From positions 49,946,332 to 50,010,331 of the forward strand of contig OZ024938.1 of NCBI GenBank assembly GCA_964017235.1: a stretch of 64,000 bases of DNA, given 5' to 3'. Shown here piece by piece: positions 45,300 to 55,621 of this stretch; the stretch's first letter is position 1, and the number at the start of each line of letters is the position of its first letter. The notes under the pieces were generated by a model. The model did no database searches. It saw only the letters and a list, made by a program, of their open reading frames with translations, and was not told the DNA's origin. The stretch is from Sabellastarte sp. h YS-2021. Taxonomy: Eukaryota; Annelida; Polychaeta; Sabellida; Sabellidae. Made by a program: the position numbers and the translations under genes.

Positions 45300-46491
45300 A
45301 ACACTTAATTTTTTATAAGAATAGATAAACAATTTCCAACAAAATAGTTCTGCATCTCAAAAAATATAAAAAACTTTTTTTTCATGCATACCTGCAAAAT
45401 TAAGGCATAATAGATTTACAGTAGTGGGTGTATGTTTCCATCTTATGTTAAAGCAATTTATATATTGAAATCGGACATAAAAAAATTACTCAAAAATCAG
45501 TCATTGAACTTATATCTGCTAATCTTTTATATCTGGAAAGCTTTGGATATGCACTTTCTTGTGGTCTTTATTTGGCCGAAATTGATTGATAAATGCCAAT
45601 GCGGAGCCTAGGTCGGGAACAAGAGTCGGGGAGGGGTCGGGAAAATATCAAACATGTTTCATATTTCACCGACTCTCCTTGACAGGCCAGGGAACTTACA
45701 ACTGACCATGCATGTAAACACAAGTACTACTGGTTGAATCTATATGAAAGAAAAAAAATCCATAAAATTTTGAGACTTATCCGGATCACCACCTGCATAC
45801 AAAAACATTAAAAAAAAAAGTAAAACTCTATCTTGGATAAAATAAGCCCCTTCATGAAATAGGCCTCATGCAGCAGTGTCTTAAATTTATAAAGTGAGAT
45901 TCAGGTACATACAAAGGATATTTCATTTTTGACCAATGTCTTGTTTTGAAGTAATCACAATTAAAAAGGCTTTAAATCACAAATCTTTACTTTTATTTGG
46001 CATTATCAACCTGGTTGCAATACAGGACTGGTCTTCCTTTTGTTCACAGTCTCTGATGTCATTATATTAACATAATGCATTGCATTTGATGACTTTGAAT
46101 ACAACTATAGCTCTAAAATGTACCAGTATAGATTAGGTACACTTGAGGACATTATGAAACCATGTTACTGGGAAAAAAAATCACTTCCTGGTTATCTTTC
46201 TTGTCCACTTCAAAACTTTAACTTGTGATTACGTAGTTATTTCTGCATGAATTTTAATGCAACAAATACGAGCATATTCTGTGTAAAAGTAGCTTTCCAT
46301 TGATGTATAGTACATACCTGTAGGTTACATATTTACGGCAATATCAGTATTTAAAAATCCGCAATTGTTTACATTAATTTAAATTTCGCGCTAAATATAC
46401 ACCACCAATCAAAACAGGAAGTCTTTTTGCCCTCCGGTTTCCACGTTTGTTGTATTTCCTCGACTTTGTTTACAAACACCGTTTCGTTCTA

Positions 46492-47215
46492 TAGAAGGAA
46501 TCGCCGTGACGTCACGCCTCGTTCTCGAAGTAGGTCGGAGGGCAAGAAAGGGACCTTCACCTCCATGTTTTTCAACAGGAGTTAATGGCGGCGTAAACAA
46601 CAACAAATTTTATTTGCAAAAGCAGTGATATATGAGGATTGATATTAAGGTAAGAAGATTGCAGTTGACATAAAGAGTATTTGTAGATCATATCTGGTTA
46701 TAATAAAAGTGTTGTTAACTGTTAATGTAGAACTGACACAGTATTTAAGATTGCACAAATTTATCAGTACAGTAGATCATGTTTCACTGGTTAAAGTAGG
46801 AACTTCACCTGTCCTTTTTTCTTCACCCGTATCCGTGTCCGTTATCGTCCGTACCCGTGATACCCTGGACCATTTGGTATGAAACAGTGAACTCACCCGT
46901 ATCCGTCATTAGGAAGGAAAAAATTCGTTCTTCACGGACACGGACAGCTAGCACACTGTTTTATACCAAAAGATCTAGGGTATCACGGATACGGGCAATA
47001 ACGGACATGGATACGGATGAAGAAAAAAGGACAGGTGTAGTTCCCACTTCACAGGGCTATTTTTTTTTTCTATATTTTTTAAATCTCTCAAAATATTGTG
47101 TCAAACCTATTTACATGTACATGGTTCTGATGGAGGCATATGTTTTTGTTTTTTTTTTGTTGGTTTTTTTTTTTTTTTTTAATAATTTTTTTTTGTGTGT
47201 GTGTGTACTGTATAA
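46492..47215 (+). promoter_or_regulatory. CRE-containing block P, copy 2, interrupted by a MITE
   Basis: Near-identical to 41529-41995: CRE TGACGTCA at 46506-46513, ATG at 46632, donor AAG/GTAAGAAG at 46649/46650. It differs by the insertion at 46793-47049. Joined directly to block Q at TTCTA/TAGAAGG. Confidence 0.5.
46793..47049. mobile_element. MITE with CCGTATCCGT-rich arms, defined by its empty site
   Basis: The inverted arms of more than 60 bp begin AAGT(A/G)GGAACT(T/A)CACCTG and contain CCTTTTTTCTTCA and repeated CCGT(A)TCCGT units. The allele without it is at 41813-41830 (CACTGGTTCACAGGG). The filled site reads GGTT, then 257 extra bp, then CACAGGG. TT could be the target duplication. 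Confidence 0.88.
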
Positions 47216-47475
47216 GCCTAATCGCACTTCCGACTTCTCGCTCTCACGGCTATTCTCGTTGCAGATCTCGAGGTATAAACAAACCAAGGGGTATAATATT
47301 TGCATTCCACTGTAATTTCAGTGGATATTGTACATTAACACATATATATTATTACTGAAAATGGAGGAATAAATTATATAAATTCGTTCTGTATACACTA
47401 TAGAATTTATGAAAATTATATGCTGCAGTTTTAAAATAATATCTCCTATTTTCGCCCAGTGTCAGTTGTCAAATT
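47216..47475. other. Intergenic, no gene
   Basis: A short AT-rich spacer between block P copy 2 and the CCCAGATAGC element. Nothing recognised. Confidence 0.5.
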
Positions 47476-48265
47476 CCCAGATAGCAAGACTCTGTACTGC
47501 TTCTCTTCATAAGTTGGCCGCAGTCATAAGTTGGCCACCCACCACAGCTTCACAGGGCTTTAACATGAGTGGCCTACTACACTCTGAAACCACGTATTAT
47601 TGTTGAACTTATTATATGCAACATTTTTCAGTAGTGTACAATAACCTATTTGTTTTTCTGGAGCCTGTAGATGAGCGACGGCCAACTTATGACTGCGGCC
47701 AACTTATGAAGGGAAGCAGTAGGTGGCATAGCTGTCGGTCCGACATTGGCTGTAGGTGGTGGCCAGCCATTGGCGTGACCGGCTGATAGTCAGTGGTCCA
47801 CCATTGGTAGCTAACAATAAGGTTTTCTGGTGGTCCTTCAATGGCCCACTGTCGACAGCCAATGATAAGCTTTTCTATTGGTCCACCAGTGGACCACCTT
47901 CAGTAACCAACAATGTTGACTGGTGGCTCACTAGTGGCCCACTGTTGGGTGCCTTTTATGGTGGTTCTGTGGTGGCGTCACCAGCTGATAGGCAGTGGTC
48001 CACTGTTGGCAGCCAACAATAAGGTTTACTGGTGGTCCATCAGTGGTCCACTGTTGGCAGCCAATGATAACATTGAATATTGTTAAATATTGTTAAATAA
48101 TATGTCAGAAAACAATAGTTGAGGTTGCTTATGAAGTTATTTATAAGCTTTAAAAATTTTGAAAAAAAATGTAGTCAGTGGTCCAGCTGTGGCTCAGAGG
48201 TGGCCCACTGGCTATATTTTGCCACCCATAGCCAACAGTGGCCCACTAGCGTCTTGCTATCTGGG
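47476..48265. mobile_element. Non-autonomous transposon with CCCAGATAGCAAGAC ends
   Basis: CCCAGATAGCAAGAC at 47476-47490 is inverted at 48251-48265. The interior (47722-48250) is an irregular array of GGCAGTGGTCCACTGTTGG-like and CAGCCAA(C/T)(A/G)ATAA motifs, a subterminal repeat structure. MITE A copy 1 is nested near the left end. No transposase. An 88-codon ORF here is a product of the repeat. Confidence 0.82.
47495..47721. mobile_element. MITE family A, copy 1 (TACTGCTTC ends)
   Basis: Ends TACTGCTTCTCTTCATAAG and CTTATGAAGGGAAGCAGTA with TA at both tips. CATAAGTTGGCC appears twice at 17-bp spacing in each arm, separated by GCAGT. It is inserted in the CCCAGATAGC element. An opposite-orientation relative is at 55393-55621. 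Confidence 0.92.
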
Positions 48266-48649
48266 TTAGTACTATTAACAAGTGCCAATATTTCTTTGAT
48301 ATTTCTGAAACTTACAAATGTGTTGCATACATCAATAGAGAGGTATGTTTACAGAGCTTCTGCTCATTTTTTGCTGCATCAAAATCAAATGACAAATCGC
48401 AGTTTAAAAATTAAGTTTATATATTCATTAATACCTGGGTTAGAACTCAACGGTCACCCATCCAAGGACTAACCAAGCCCAGTGCTGCTTTACTTCAGTG
48501 ATGAGATGGGTACTCATCACACTATGCCAAACAGGGCAGATTTCAAAATATAAGTCAAGGACTTTTTGTGGCACTTAATCTCTACTTAAAAGATGAAGAG
48601 TATGTTAACTGGGTTAGATTTCCTAGGACCAAGGTTTTAACTTTTGCTC
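48266..48649. other. Intergenic, no gene
   Basis: Nothing recognised; low-complexity-free AT-rich sequence leading into segmental duplication copy II. Confidence 0.4.
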
Positions 48650-48735
48650 ACAATTTTAACTGTATTCTTTAAGAACAGTTTTTGAGATATAAAAGTCAGT
48701 GAAAATTTTTATCGTTATTAAAAAAATTAAGTGCA

Positions 48736-48819
48736 ACCTCAAACTGAGAGGCCTGGGTTTGATTCCCAGTGATGTGTGAATCAAGACATCATAGCTCAGT
48801 GATAGAGCGCTCAGTCTGC
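48736..48819 (+). other. Permuted tRNA-like module, copy 3
   Basis: 3' half 48736-48777 with T arm CTGGG-TTTGATT-CCCAG, then 5' half 48786-48819 with ACATCATAGCTCAGTGATAG and a good A box. Directly followed by a SINE. Confidence 0.72.
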
Positions 48820-48821
48820 GT

Positions 48822-49033
48822 TTTATTTATTTATTTGTTGCTTTATGTCACGTTCAACAGGGCAGATATTGCGACGGGTAGTTTACAGATGGAGGAAACC
48901 AGTGCATAATGCACTGTAAACCACCGGGCATTGGCAAGTAACTACCAACTTTCCAACATGAAGCGCCCGGCACAAGATTAGAACCGGTAGCCTCAGAGGT
49001 TGGAGGCGAGAACCGCTACACCACCGAGCCCCC
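48822..49033 (-). repeat. tRNA-derived SINE, minus strand
   Basis: Reverse complement shows a tRNA-like head (GGTGTAGCGGTTCTCGCC), a body with AGTAACTACCAACTT-type sequence inverted, CACTGGTTTCCTCC and a tail that reads TTATTTATTTATTTGTTG on the plus strand. A clear target duplication was not found. Confidence 0.75.
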
Positions 49034-49044
49034 TCACTAAGCCT

Positions 49045-49137
49045 GCTGACTTAGCACATTTTTGACAGAATTTAAGACCAAAGTCTTAAACTTAAGCCCA
49101 AAACCAGGCTTAAGTCCGTTTGTGAAATCGGCCCCTG
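49045..49137. mobile_element. Right-end fragment of a CAGGGGCCG MITE
   Basis: TTAAGTCCGTTTGTGAAATC followed by GGCCCCTG is the mirror of the left end at 63504. The left part is missing, probably cut where the SINE lies. Confidence 0.6.
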
Positions 49138-50269
49138 GCAGTCCTGATTATGGTAGCCATGGTCTGAATAATCCTAGTGATTATGTCTAGGACAAGAAAA
49201 TCATAATGGGATGTGGGTGGTGTGAGCACAATGACTCCATTTGATTGTATTGGCGACCTTGGGTCATTAGGATGTCTTAATAATGTGTCTAGACAACTGA
49301 GTGGATGATTGCAGTGAGCAAACTGTTGATTGTACTAGACTCGCAAATACGACAATTCTCAGTTTAGAATTGCTCAGTCAGACGTGCATGATTGCACTGT
49401 ATTGTTTTTTGAGGTCAGTTCAGGTTGGAATGTCTCAAACCAGCTATTGGCTGCTATAGACCAAATAAATTAAGTAAAATTTGATAAGTTAGTTGATGGA
49501 GTCAAAATTGGCGTCAGTTGGTTGATTTTGTGTTTATCCCAGTTTCTATGTCGACATAATGTGGAAAATAACATGATTTTCCAACAAAATGCCAAAATAG
49601 GGCCCTGGGGATTGGGGTACTTTTACAAAATCATAATTTGGGTTGGGTTTTATATTAGATATATTGTTGAAATCCGAGTATAATATTAATCGCCAAATTT
49701 GCTTTAATATTAGATGATTTTTAAATAAAAAACCAACAAAAAAGTATATGAAGAAAAAAAAAGAAAAGCTGGATCGCTGTCTGGATCATCTGGATCTGCG
49801 CTTGGCAGAGGTCTGCGCTCTCCGAGAGCTCTTGTTTTTAAAAATGCAACAATGTGCAAACAAAATGTTTTTACAACACACCCCTTAAGGGCTGTCAGGA
49901 TATAGTGGGCCACAACTGGGTTACTGCTGGAACACTGACCAATATAAACTTCATAAGCAACCTTGACTATTGTCATGCCACCAGAGAACCACCATGCAGT
50001 ACATTGTACAACATCTTGGTATGACTTTGATTTGACCTTTCACCATGCTGCAGTGGCCTTGACCTTTAAATTTTTTTCTGGGCCACATACGTAGTTTTGC
50101 TTAACTGTGCTATTTCTATTGACACTTATACTTGAATACATTGTATAGCTCCATGTATTGTCTTGTATTTATGTTATGTACATAACCATGATGTAAAAAG
50201 GTATTAATATGGCAAGGTCTAAAGTCAGTGTACAGAACTTAATATTTATTTTGCTTCCATTTGCATACA
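49138..50269. other. Middle part of duplication copy II, no gene
   Basis: No coding evidence. From about 49985 it aligns with copy I from about 44640 (ACAACATCTTGGTATGACTT), and TTGTCTTGTATTTATGTT is shared as well. Confidence 0.55.
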
Positions 50270-50270
50270 C

Positions 50271-50354
50271 CCAGACTGAGTGCTCTATCACTAAGCTATG
50301 ACGTCTTGATTTACACATCACTGGGAATCAAACCCAGGCCTCTCAGTCTGAGGT
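50271..50354 (-). other. Permuted tRNA-like module, copy 4
   Basis: Inverted copy: 3' half 50354-50313 and 5' half 50304-50271 on the minus strand, as in copy 2. The acceptor-stem base change in GACGTC (for GATGTC) weakens one pair. Confidence 0.68.
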
Positions 50355-50455
50355 AACACTTAATTTTTTTGAAAGAACAGAAAAACAATTTCCCCAAAAA
50401 ATAGTTCTGCATCTCAAAAAATATAAACGTTTTTGTTTCATGTATACCTGCAAAG

Positions 50456-51165
50456 GCCGCCATATCACATGTTTAATGACAGGTTATCCTATTAAAAAGG
50501 CCATATATCTGCCCAAATATTGCTCCAAGAGGTTTGGAATTTGAAAACAACTTGTAGGAAGACATGGACAGGGAATCTTTTCCAGGTGTTGAATTTGACC
50601 TTTGACCCCTGCTTCAAGGTTAAATGAGGTCGTCACACTAAAACATCCTTATTTCTCCCTTATTATTGGTGCTATGGCTTCAGAATATAAAGACAGGCCA
50701 TCCAAAGTCCTGCCCTTCAAATGTTTTGCCTCAGAAAAATTTTGCCTTATTTTGAAAAATAAAATGGCCGCCATAGCCAATTATTTAAAAATCATTAAGA
50801 TGCTCTAAAACTTGAAATATTGCAGCTAGCTTCATCAAATATGCGCAAAATACATATGGCTAGGAAAGTTAGCCTGATAGTAATTTAGCCTAGTTTCAAA
50901 AACAAAATGGCCGTCATATCACATGTTACATGGGATTATCCTATTAAAAGGCCTTATATCTCCCTTATCATTGCTACTAGGGGTTCCAAATGTGAAAACA
51001 ACTTATACCAAGTCATGGCCTGAGACTATTTTGAAATTGCTGACTTTTACCTTTGACCCCTTCTTCAATGTCAAGTGGGGTCATCTTACTTCAGAGGCCT
51101 TAAATCTCCTTTAGTTCTCCATTTTACTGATTCTGAGGCGGGAGATAACTGCTGCGGCAGTGGCC
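50456..51165. repeat. Satellite-like insertion related to the 147-bp family
   Basis: Contains AAATGGCCG(C/T)CATA, CTTATTATTGGTGCTATGG, ACCTTTGACCCCTGCTTCAA and TGGACAGGGAATCTTTT, all variants of motifs of the 27-30 kb elements, but with no regular period. Interrupts block Q of copy II. Confidence 0.65.
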
Positions 51166-52651
51166 TTGTTTTTTTTATAAAAATAGATAAACAATTTCCA
51201 ACAAAATAGTTCTGCATCTCAAAAAATATAAAAAACTTTTTTTTCATGCATACCTGCAAAATTAAGGCATAATAGATTTACAGTAGTGGATGTATGTTTC
51301 CATCTTATGTTAAAGCAATTTATATATTGAAATCGGACATAAAAAAATTACTCAAAAATCAGTCATTGAACTTATATCTGCTAATCTTTTATATCTGGAA
51401 AGCTTTGGATATGCACTTTCTTGTGGTCTTTATTTGGCCGAAATTGATTGATAAATGCCAATGCGGAGCCTAGGTCGGGAACAAGAGTTGGGGAGGGGTC
51501 GGGAAAATATCAAACATGTTTCATATTTCACCGACTCTCCTTGACAGGCCAGGGAACTTACAACTGACCGTGCATGTAAACACAAATACTACTGGTTGAA
51601 TCTATATGAAAGAAAAAAAAATCCATAAAATTTTGAGACTTATCCGGATCACCACCTGCATACAAAAACATTAAAAAAAAAAGAGTAAAACTCTATCTTG
51701 GATAAAATAAGCCCCTTCATGAAATAGGCCTCATGCAGCAGTGTCTTAAATTTATAAAGTGAGATTCAGGTACATACAAAGGATATTTCATTTTTGACCA
51801 ATGTCTTGTTTTGAAGTAATCACAATTAAAAAGGCTTTACATCACAAATCTTTACTTTTATTTGGCGTTATCAACCTGGTTGCAATACAGGACTGGTCTT
51901 CCTTTTGTTCACAGTCTCTGATGTCATTATATTAATATAATGCATTGTATCCATTTGATGACTTTTAATACAACTATAGCTCTAAAATGTACCAGTATAG
52001 ATTAGGTACACTTGAGGACATTATGAAACCATGTTACTGGGAAAAAAATCACTTCCTGGTTATCTTTCTTGTCCACTTCAAAACCTTAACTTGTGATTAC
52101 GTAGCTATTTCTGCATGAATTTTAATGCAACAAATAGGAGCATATTCTGTGTAAAAGTAGCTTTCCATTGATGTATAGTACATACCTGTAGGTTACATAT
52201 TTACGGCAATATCAGTATTTAAAAATCCCCAATTGTTTACATTAATTTAAATTTCGCGCTAAATATAGACCACCAATCAAAACAGGAAGTCTTTTTGCCC
52301 TCCGGTTTCCACGTTTATTATTTTTCCTCGACTTTGTTTACAAACACCGTTTCGTTCTATTTATTTATTTTTTTTTGTAGCAGAAAGTAAAATTCGACCT
52401 ATGATAATTTTCTTGCGTTGCCATTTTGGTGGACACATTTATCAAATTAGCAGTCAGAACTGTGTAAATGAATTGTTTAACGAGAAACGTAAAGGAATTA
52501 GCTAGGTTGATATTTTTTGGTTCATATTTAAATAATCTTTTATTATCGCCCAGACATGCCCACTAGGGCAGACTCCCTGCTCAATACTCAGTACTGCTTA
52601 CCAAGTTATTTAGATGTGGTGACCGTGATTCTACTTTACTTGCGTGTAGAA

Positions 52652-53369
52652 CTCCTTCAACAACTGCTAGCCAAACTGAATTCTGTAATGCCATGTCTCG
52701 AGTCAACGTCACCTCTGAACCACCAAGTGGTTATGACACACCCATACCTGAAAATAGAATTTCAGAAGAGACATTAAGGACCCTCAATGCTGTCAGTATT
52801 AAACTGGGACAATCAACTTCCAGACCTGACAACCCCAACAAAAGAAAGAGAGTGGACTCCCCTAACCAAGGTGAAACATCCACTAAGGAGAGATACATAG
52901 ACACCAGGGATCAATACCCACCCCAAGCCAAACCAGTCTACCTTAAACTGAAGGGACTCCATAAGAAAAAGCTGTCTCTAGCCGCCTCCATCAAAGTAAT
53001 GGAAGACAAGCTAGCCAAGAATCAATACCCCACCAGTGTTGACTTTCGATTCAACAGCACCAGGAACCCTATCCTTAAGGATACCTGGGCCAGGGCCATC
53101 AGGACATGCAAAACAGACCTAACCCTGGCACTGATAGATACACTTCAAAAGTGAAGGACATAACCACAGACATATGCAGTTCTCTGTGTTAGAGTGGTGC
53201 ACACCTAAGTTTGAAGCATCCTCCACTTCCAAACGAAGGCGAATTGAGTTGAGCTGGATCTTCAAACTGCACTCTCTACACCCTATTGGCATTAACCAAT
53301 TTGTGTGACTCTGTTTGGCTATAATCCAGACCCTACAGCACTCAGGGGTCCTCCTTTTAATTATCTTAG
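52652..53369 (+). repeat. 718-bp direct repeat, copy 1, with ORF lacking its original start
   Basis: Identical over nearly all of its length to 54560-55277; one difference was noted (CCAGACC versus CCGGACC near 53322). The ORF from Met at 52693 to the stop at 53152-53154 encodes 153 aa, the same frame as the 169-aa ORF of copy 2. The copy-2 start codon lies just outside the repeat and is absent here. Confidence 0.9.
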
Positions 53370-54559
53370 TCTTATATAGCCATTTAGACTCACCAGAATT
53401 CTTTCTAAAAAAGAATTAAAACTCATCTAGTAAAAAATAAACCTTACTAAATATGAATATAAAATTTGTAAAAATTAGCGATTAAACCAAACAATAAACA
53501 GTAATAAGCTAATTAACATGGTTTATTTTATAAGCAATAAAGTAATATAAAACAATCAGAGACATGAAAAATCGCCTACAGATATTTCTAATAAAAATAA
53601 TCAATAAAAATTATTTTTCTGAACTTGGCCATTTTATTACACATAAAGCAGGCCCAAATCGTAAGATTCACCATATGACGAAACAATAGTTATTACGTCA
53701 CACCAATCTTACGAAATAACTAACCTATGACATCACAAAATTAATCACTAAGTTATTTTGTAATCAAATCTTGTAGAAAGCAGGAGTGTTTTTACAATAG
53801 AGTCACCAAGATTTTTATGTGGACTCACCAACCTAGACCACCATACTAGATAATAGTATAAATTAAAGATCAAATGTCCTCCACATAGACACATTTTCTA
53901 TAGTATATTGCCATACCATGTTTATTTTTCAACTGAAAGAAATAAATTGAGCAATAAATAATAAAGTTTATTATAATAAAATAAATAACATAAACCAAAT
54001 AGTTTTTATGACTTCTTAAGTGATCTATATGCAAACAACAAAAGCTATATATACACTTTTAAGCATCTAAAAATAATATTATAATAAATCTACATTCTGC
54101 CTCGATATCTGAAGGAAGGCCTTTAAATAAGCTCAAGAAGAGCCAGGCAATGAGATACCCATACTCACCTTACAGGATATGGTACATATGACAGTTATAA
54201 CACTTATATACAACTATCACTCTATTATGTGAAACAAAAAACACAAAAATAGAACCTCCATAAGTCCATTTCACGAAACCAGGTGAACCTGGTGGGTACC
54301 AGGTACCCCCCACTGAACCGGCTCATAACCGGTTCAGAACCAGGTTCCCATAGGTGGTACCCCCCCAAACCCAAAATAGTACTTCAGGGACCAAGGACTT
54401 AGATTTTTCATAGCCTCTGATGAGACTGCACACATATTAAATCAGTCGAAATACAATTTACACAGTGTGAATTATATCAGGCAAATTATATATACTTTAT
54501 TCATTGCCCAGTTTGTCTATAAGCAGGAAGCAGATTTTCTTTAGTTTTCACTATGAGTG
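53370..54559. other. 1.19-kb spacer between the 718-bp repeats
   Basis: Very AT-rich without ORFs. Near 54280-54365 it holds a cluster of palindromic ACCAGGT/ACCTGGT and GAACCGG/CCGGTTC motifs. Confidence 0.6.
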
Positions 54560-55062
54560 CTCCTTCAACAACTGCTAGCCAAACTGAATTCTGTAATGCC
54601 ATGTCTCGAGTCAACGTCACCTCTGAACCACCAAGTGGTTATGACACACCCATACCTGAAAATAGAATTTCAGAAGAGACATTAAGGACCCTCAATGCTG
54701 TCAGTATTAAACTGGGACAATCAACTTCCAGACCTGACAACCCCAACAAAAGAAAGAGAGTGGACTCCCCTAACCAAGGTGAAACATCCACTAAGGAGAG
54801 ATACATAGACACCAGGGATCAATACCCACCCCAAGCCAAACCAGTCTACCTTAAACTGAAGGGACTCCATAAGAAAAAGCTGTCTCTAGCCGCCTCCATC
54901 AAAGTAATGGAAGACAAGCTAGCCAAGAATCAATACCCCACCAGTGTTGACTTTCGATTCAACAGCACCAGGAACCCTATCCTTAAGGATACCTGGGCCA
55001 GGGCCATCAGGACATGCAAAACAGACCTAACCCTGGCACTGATAGATACACTTCAAAAGTGA
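54553..55062 (+). CDS. Unknown 169-aa lysine-rich protein in a 718-bp repeat
   Basis: Starts MSAPSTTASQTEF at 54553 and ends ALIDTLQK with TGA. Visible features: a low-complexity Ser/Thr-rich N-terminus, a basic patch NKRKRVDSP near residue 70 that looks like a nuclear localisation signal, and a basic helix-prone region (LKLKGLHKKKLSLAASIKVM) followed by WARAIRTCKTDL. No catalytic motif or membrane segment. Conserved exactly in copy 1, and found within repeats, so an ORF1/gag-like protein of a mobile element is the best guess. A host gene with a recent tandem copy is possible. I do not recognise the family. Confidence 0.55.
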   Translation: MSAPSTTASQTEFCNAMSRVNVTSEPPSGYDTPIPENRISEETLRTLNAVSIKLGQSTSRPDNPNKRKRVDSPNQGETSTKERYIDTRDQYPPQAKPVYLKLKGLHKKKLSLAASIKVMEDKLAKNQYPTSVDFRFNSTRNPILKDTWARAIRTCKTDLTLALIDTLQK

Positions 55063-55277
55063 AGGACATAACCACAGACATATGCAGTTCTCTGTGTTAG
55101 AGTGGTGCACACCTAAGTTTGAAGCATCCTCCACTTCCAAACGAAGGCGAATTGAGTTGAGCTGGATCTTCAAACTGCACTCTCTACACCCTATTGGCAT
55201 TAACCAATTTGTGTGACTCTGTTTGGCTATAATCCGGACCCTACAGCACTCAGGGGTCCTCCTTTTAATTATCTTAG
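54560..55277 (+). repeat. 718-bp direct repeat, copy 2
   Basis: Begins CTCCTTCAACAACTGC and ends AATTATCTTAG, as does copy 1. Flanks differ completely. The ends do not show TG...CA, so this is not a standard LTR pair. Confidence 0.9.
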
Positions 55278-55392
55278 AACTGTGGCATGTGTTTACTTGA
55301 TAAATGACTGTACTTTGTTTCATCTGTTTAATATAATATTTATCTATCGGTTATTTATAACTTCAATATTACAGTACTGTACAGTACTCACT

Positions 55393-55621
55393 TACTGCTA
55401 CTCTACATAAGTTGGCTGCAGTCATAAGTTGGCCGCGGCTCATCTACAGGCTCCAGAAAGACAAATAGGTTATTGTACACCAATGAAAAATGTTGCTTAT
55501 AATAAGTTTAACAATAATACATGGTTTCAGAGTGTAGTAGGCCACTCATGTTAAACCCCTGTGAGGCTGTGGTGAGGGTGGCCAACTTATGACTGCGGCC
55601 AACTTATGCAGGGAAGCAGTA
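55393..55621. mobile_element. MITE family A, copy 2 (TACTGCT ends)
   Basis: TACTGCTACTCTACATAAG and CTTATGCAGGGAAGCAGTA tips; the CATAAGTTGGC(C/T) pair in both arms at 17-bp spacing. Inverted relative to copy 1 at 47495. Its right TA (55620-55621) is also the left TA of the next element. Confidence 0.9.

Larger units (their letters stand above)
43680..46491. repeat. Segmental duplication, copy I
   Basis: Aligned in the same order with copy II (48650-52362): a permuted tRNA-like module on plus (43737-43820), a middle with ACAACATCTTGGTATGACTT, a second module on minus (45216-45299), and a 1.19-kb block Q (45300-46491) that is nearly identical to 51168-52362. Q has CGGGAACAAGAGT(C/T)GGGGAGG and ends GTTTCGTTCTA. 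No ORF of interest. Confidence 0.85.
48650..52362. repeat. Segmental duplication, copy II, with insertions
   Basis: Counterpart of 43680-46491. Differences: a SINE next to the first tRNA-like module (48822-49033), extra sequence before the ACAACATCTTGG part, and about 710 bp of satellite-like sequence (50456-51165) inside the start of block Q. The first 100 bp of Q occur twice (50355-50455 and again from about 51168). Block Q itself (51168-52362) is nearly identical to copy I. Confidence 0.82.

Noticed and set aside
52652-55277. LTR retrotransposon with 718-bp LTRs
   Set aside because: The repeats do not start TG or end CA, carry an ORF themselves, and the 1.19-kb interior has no gag-pol or primer-binding site that I can see.
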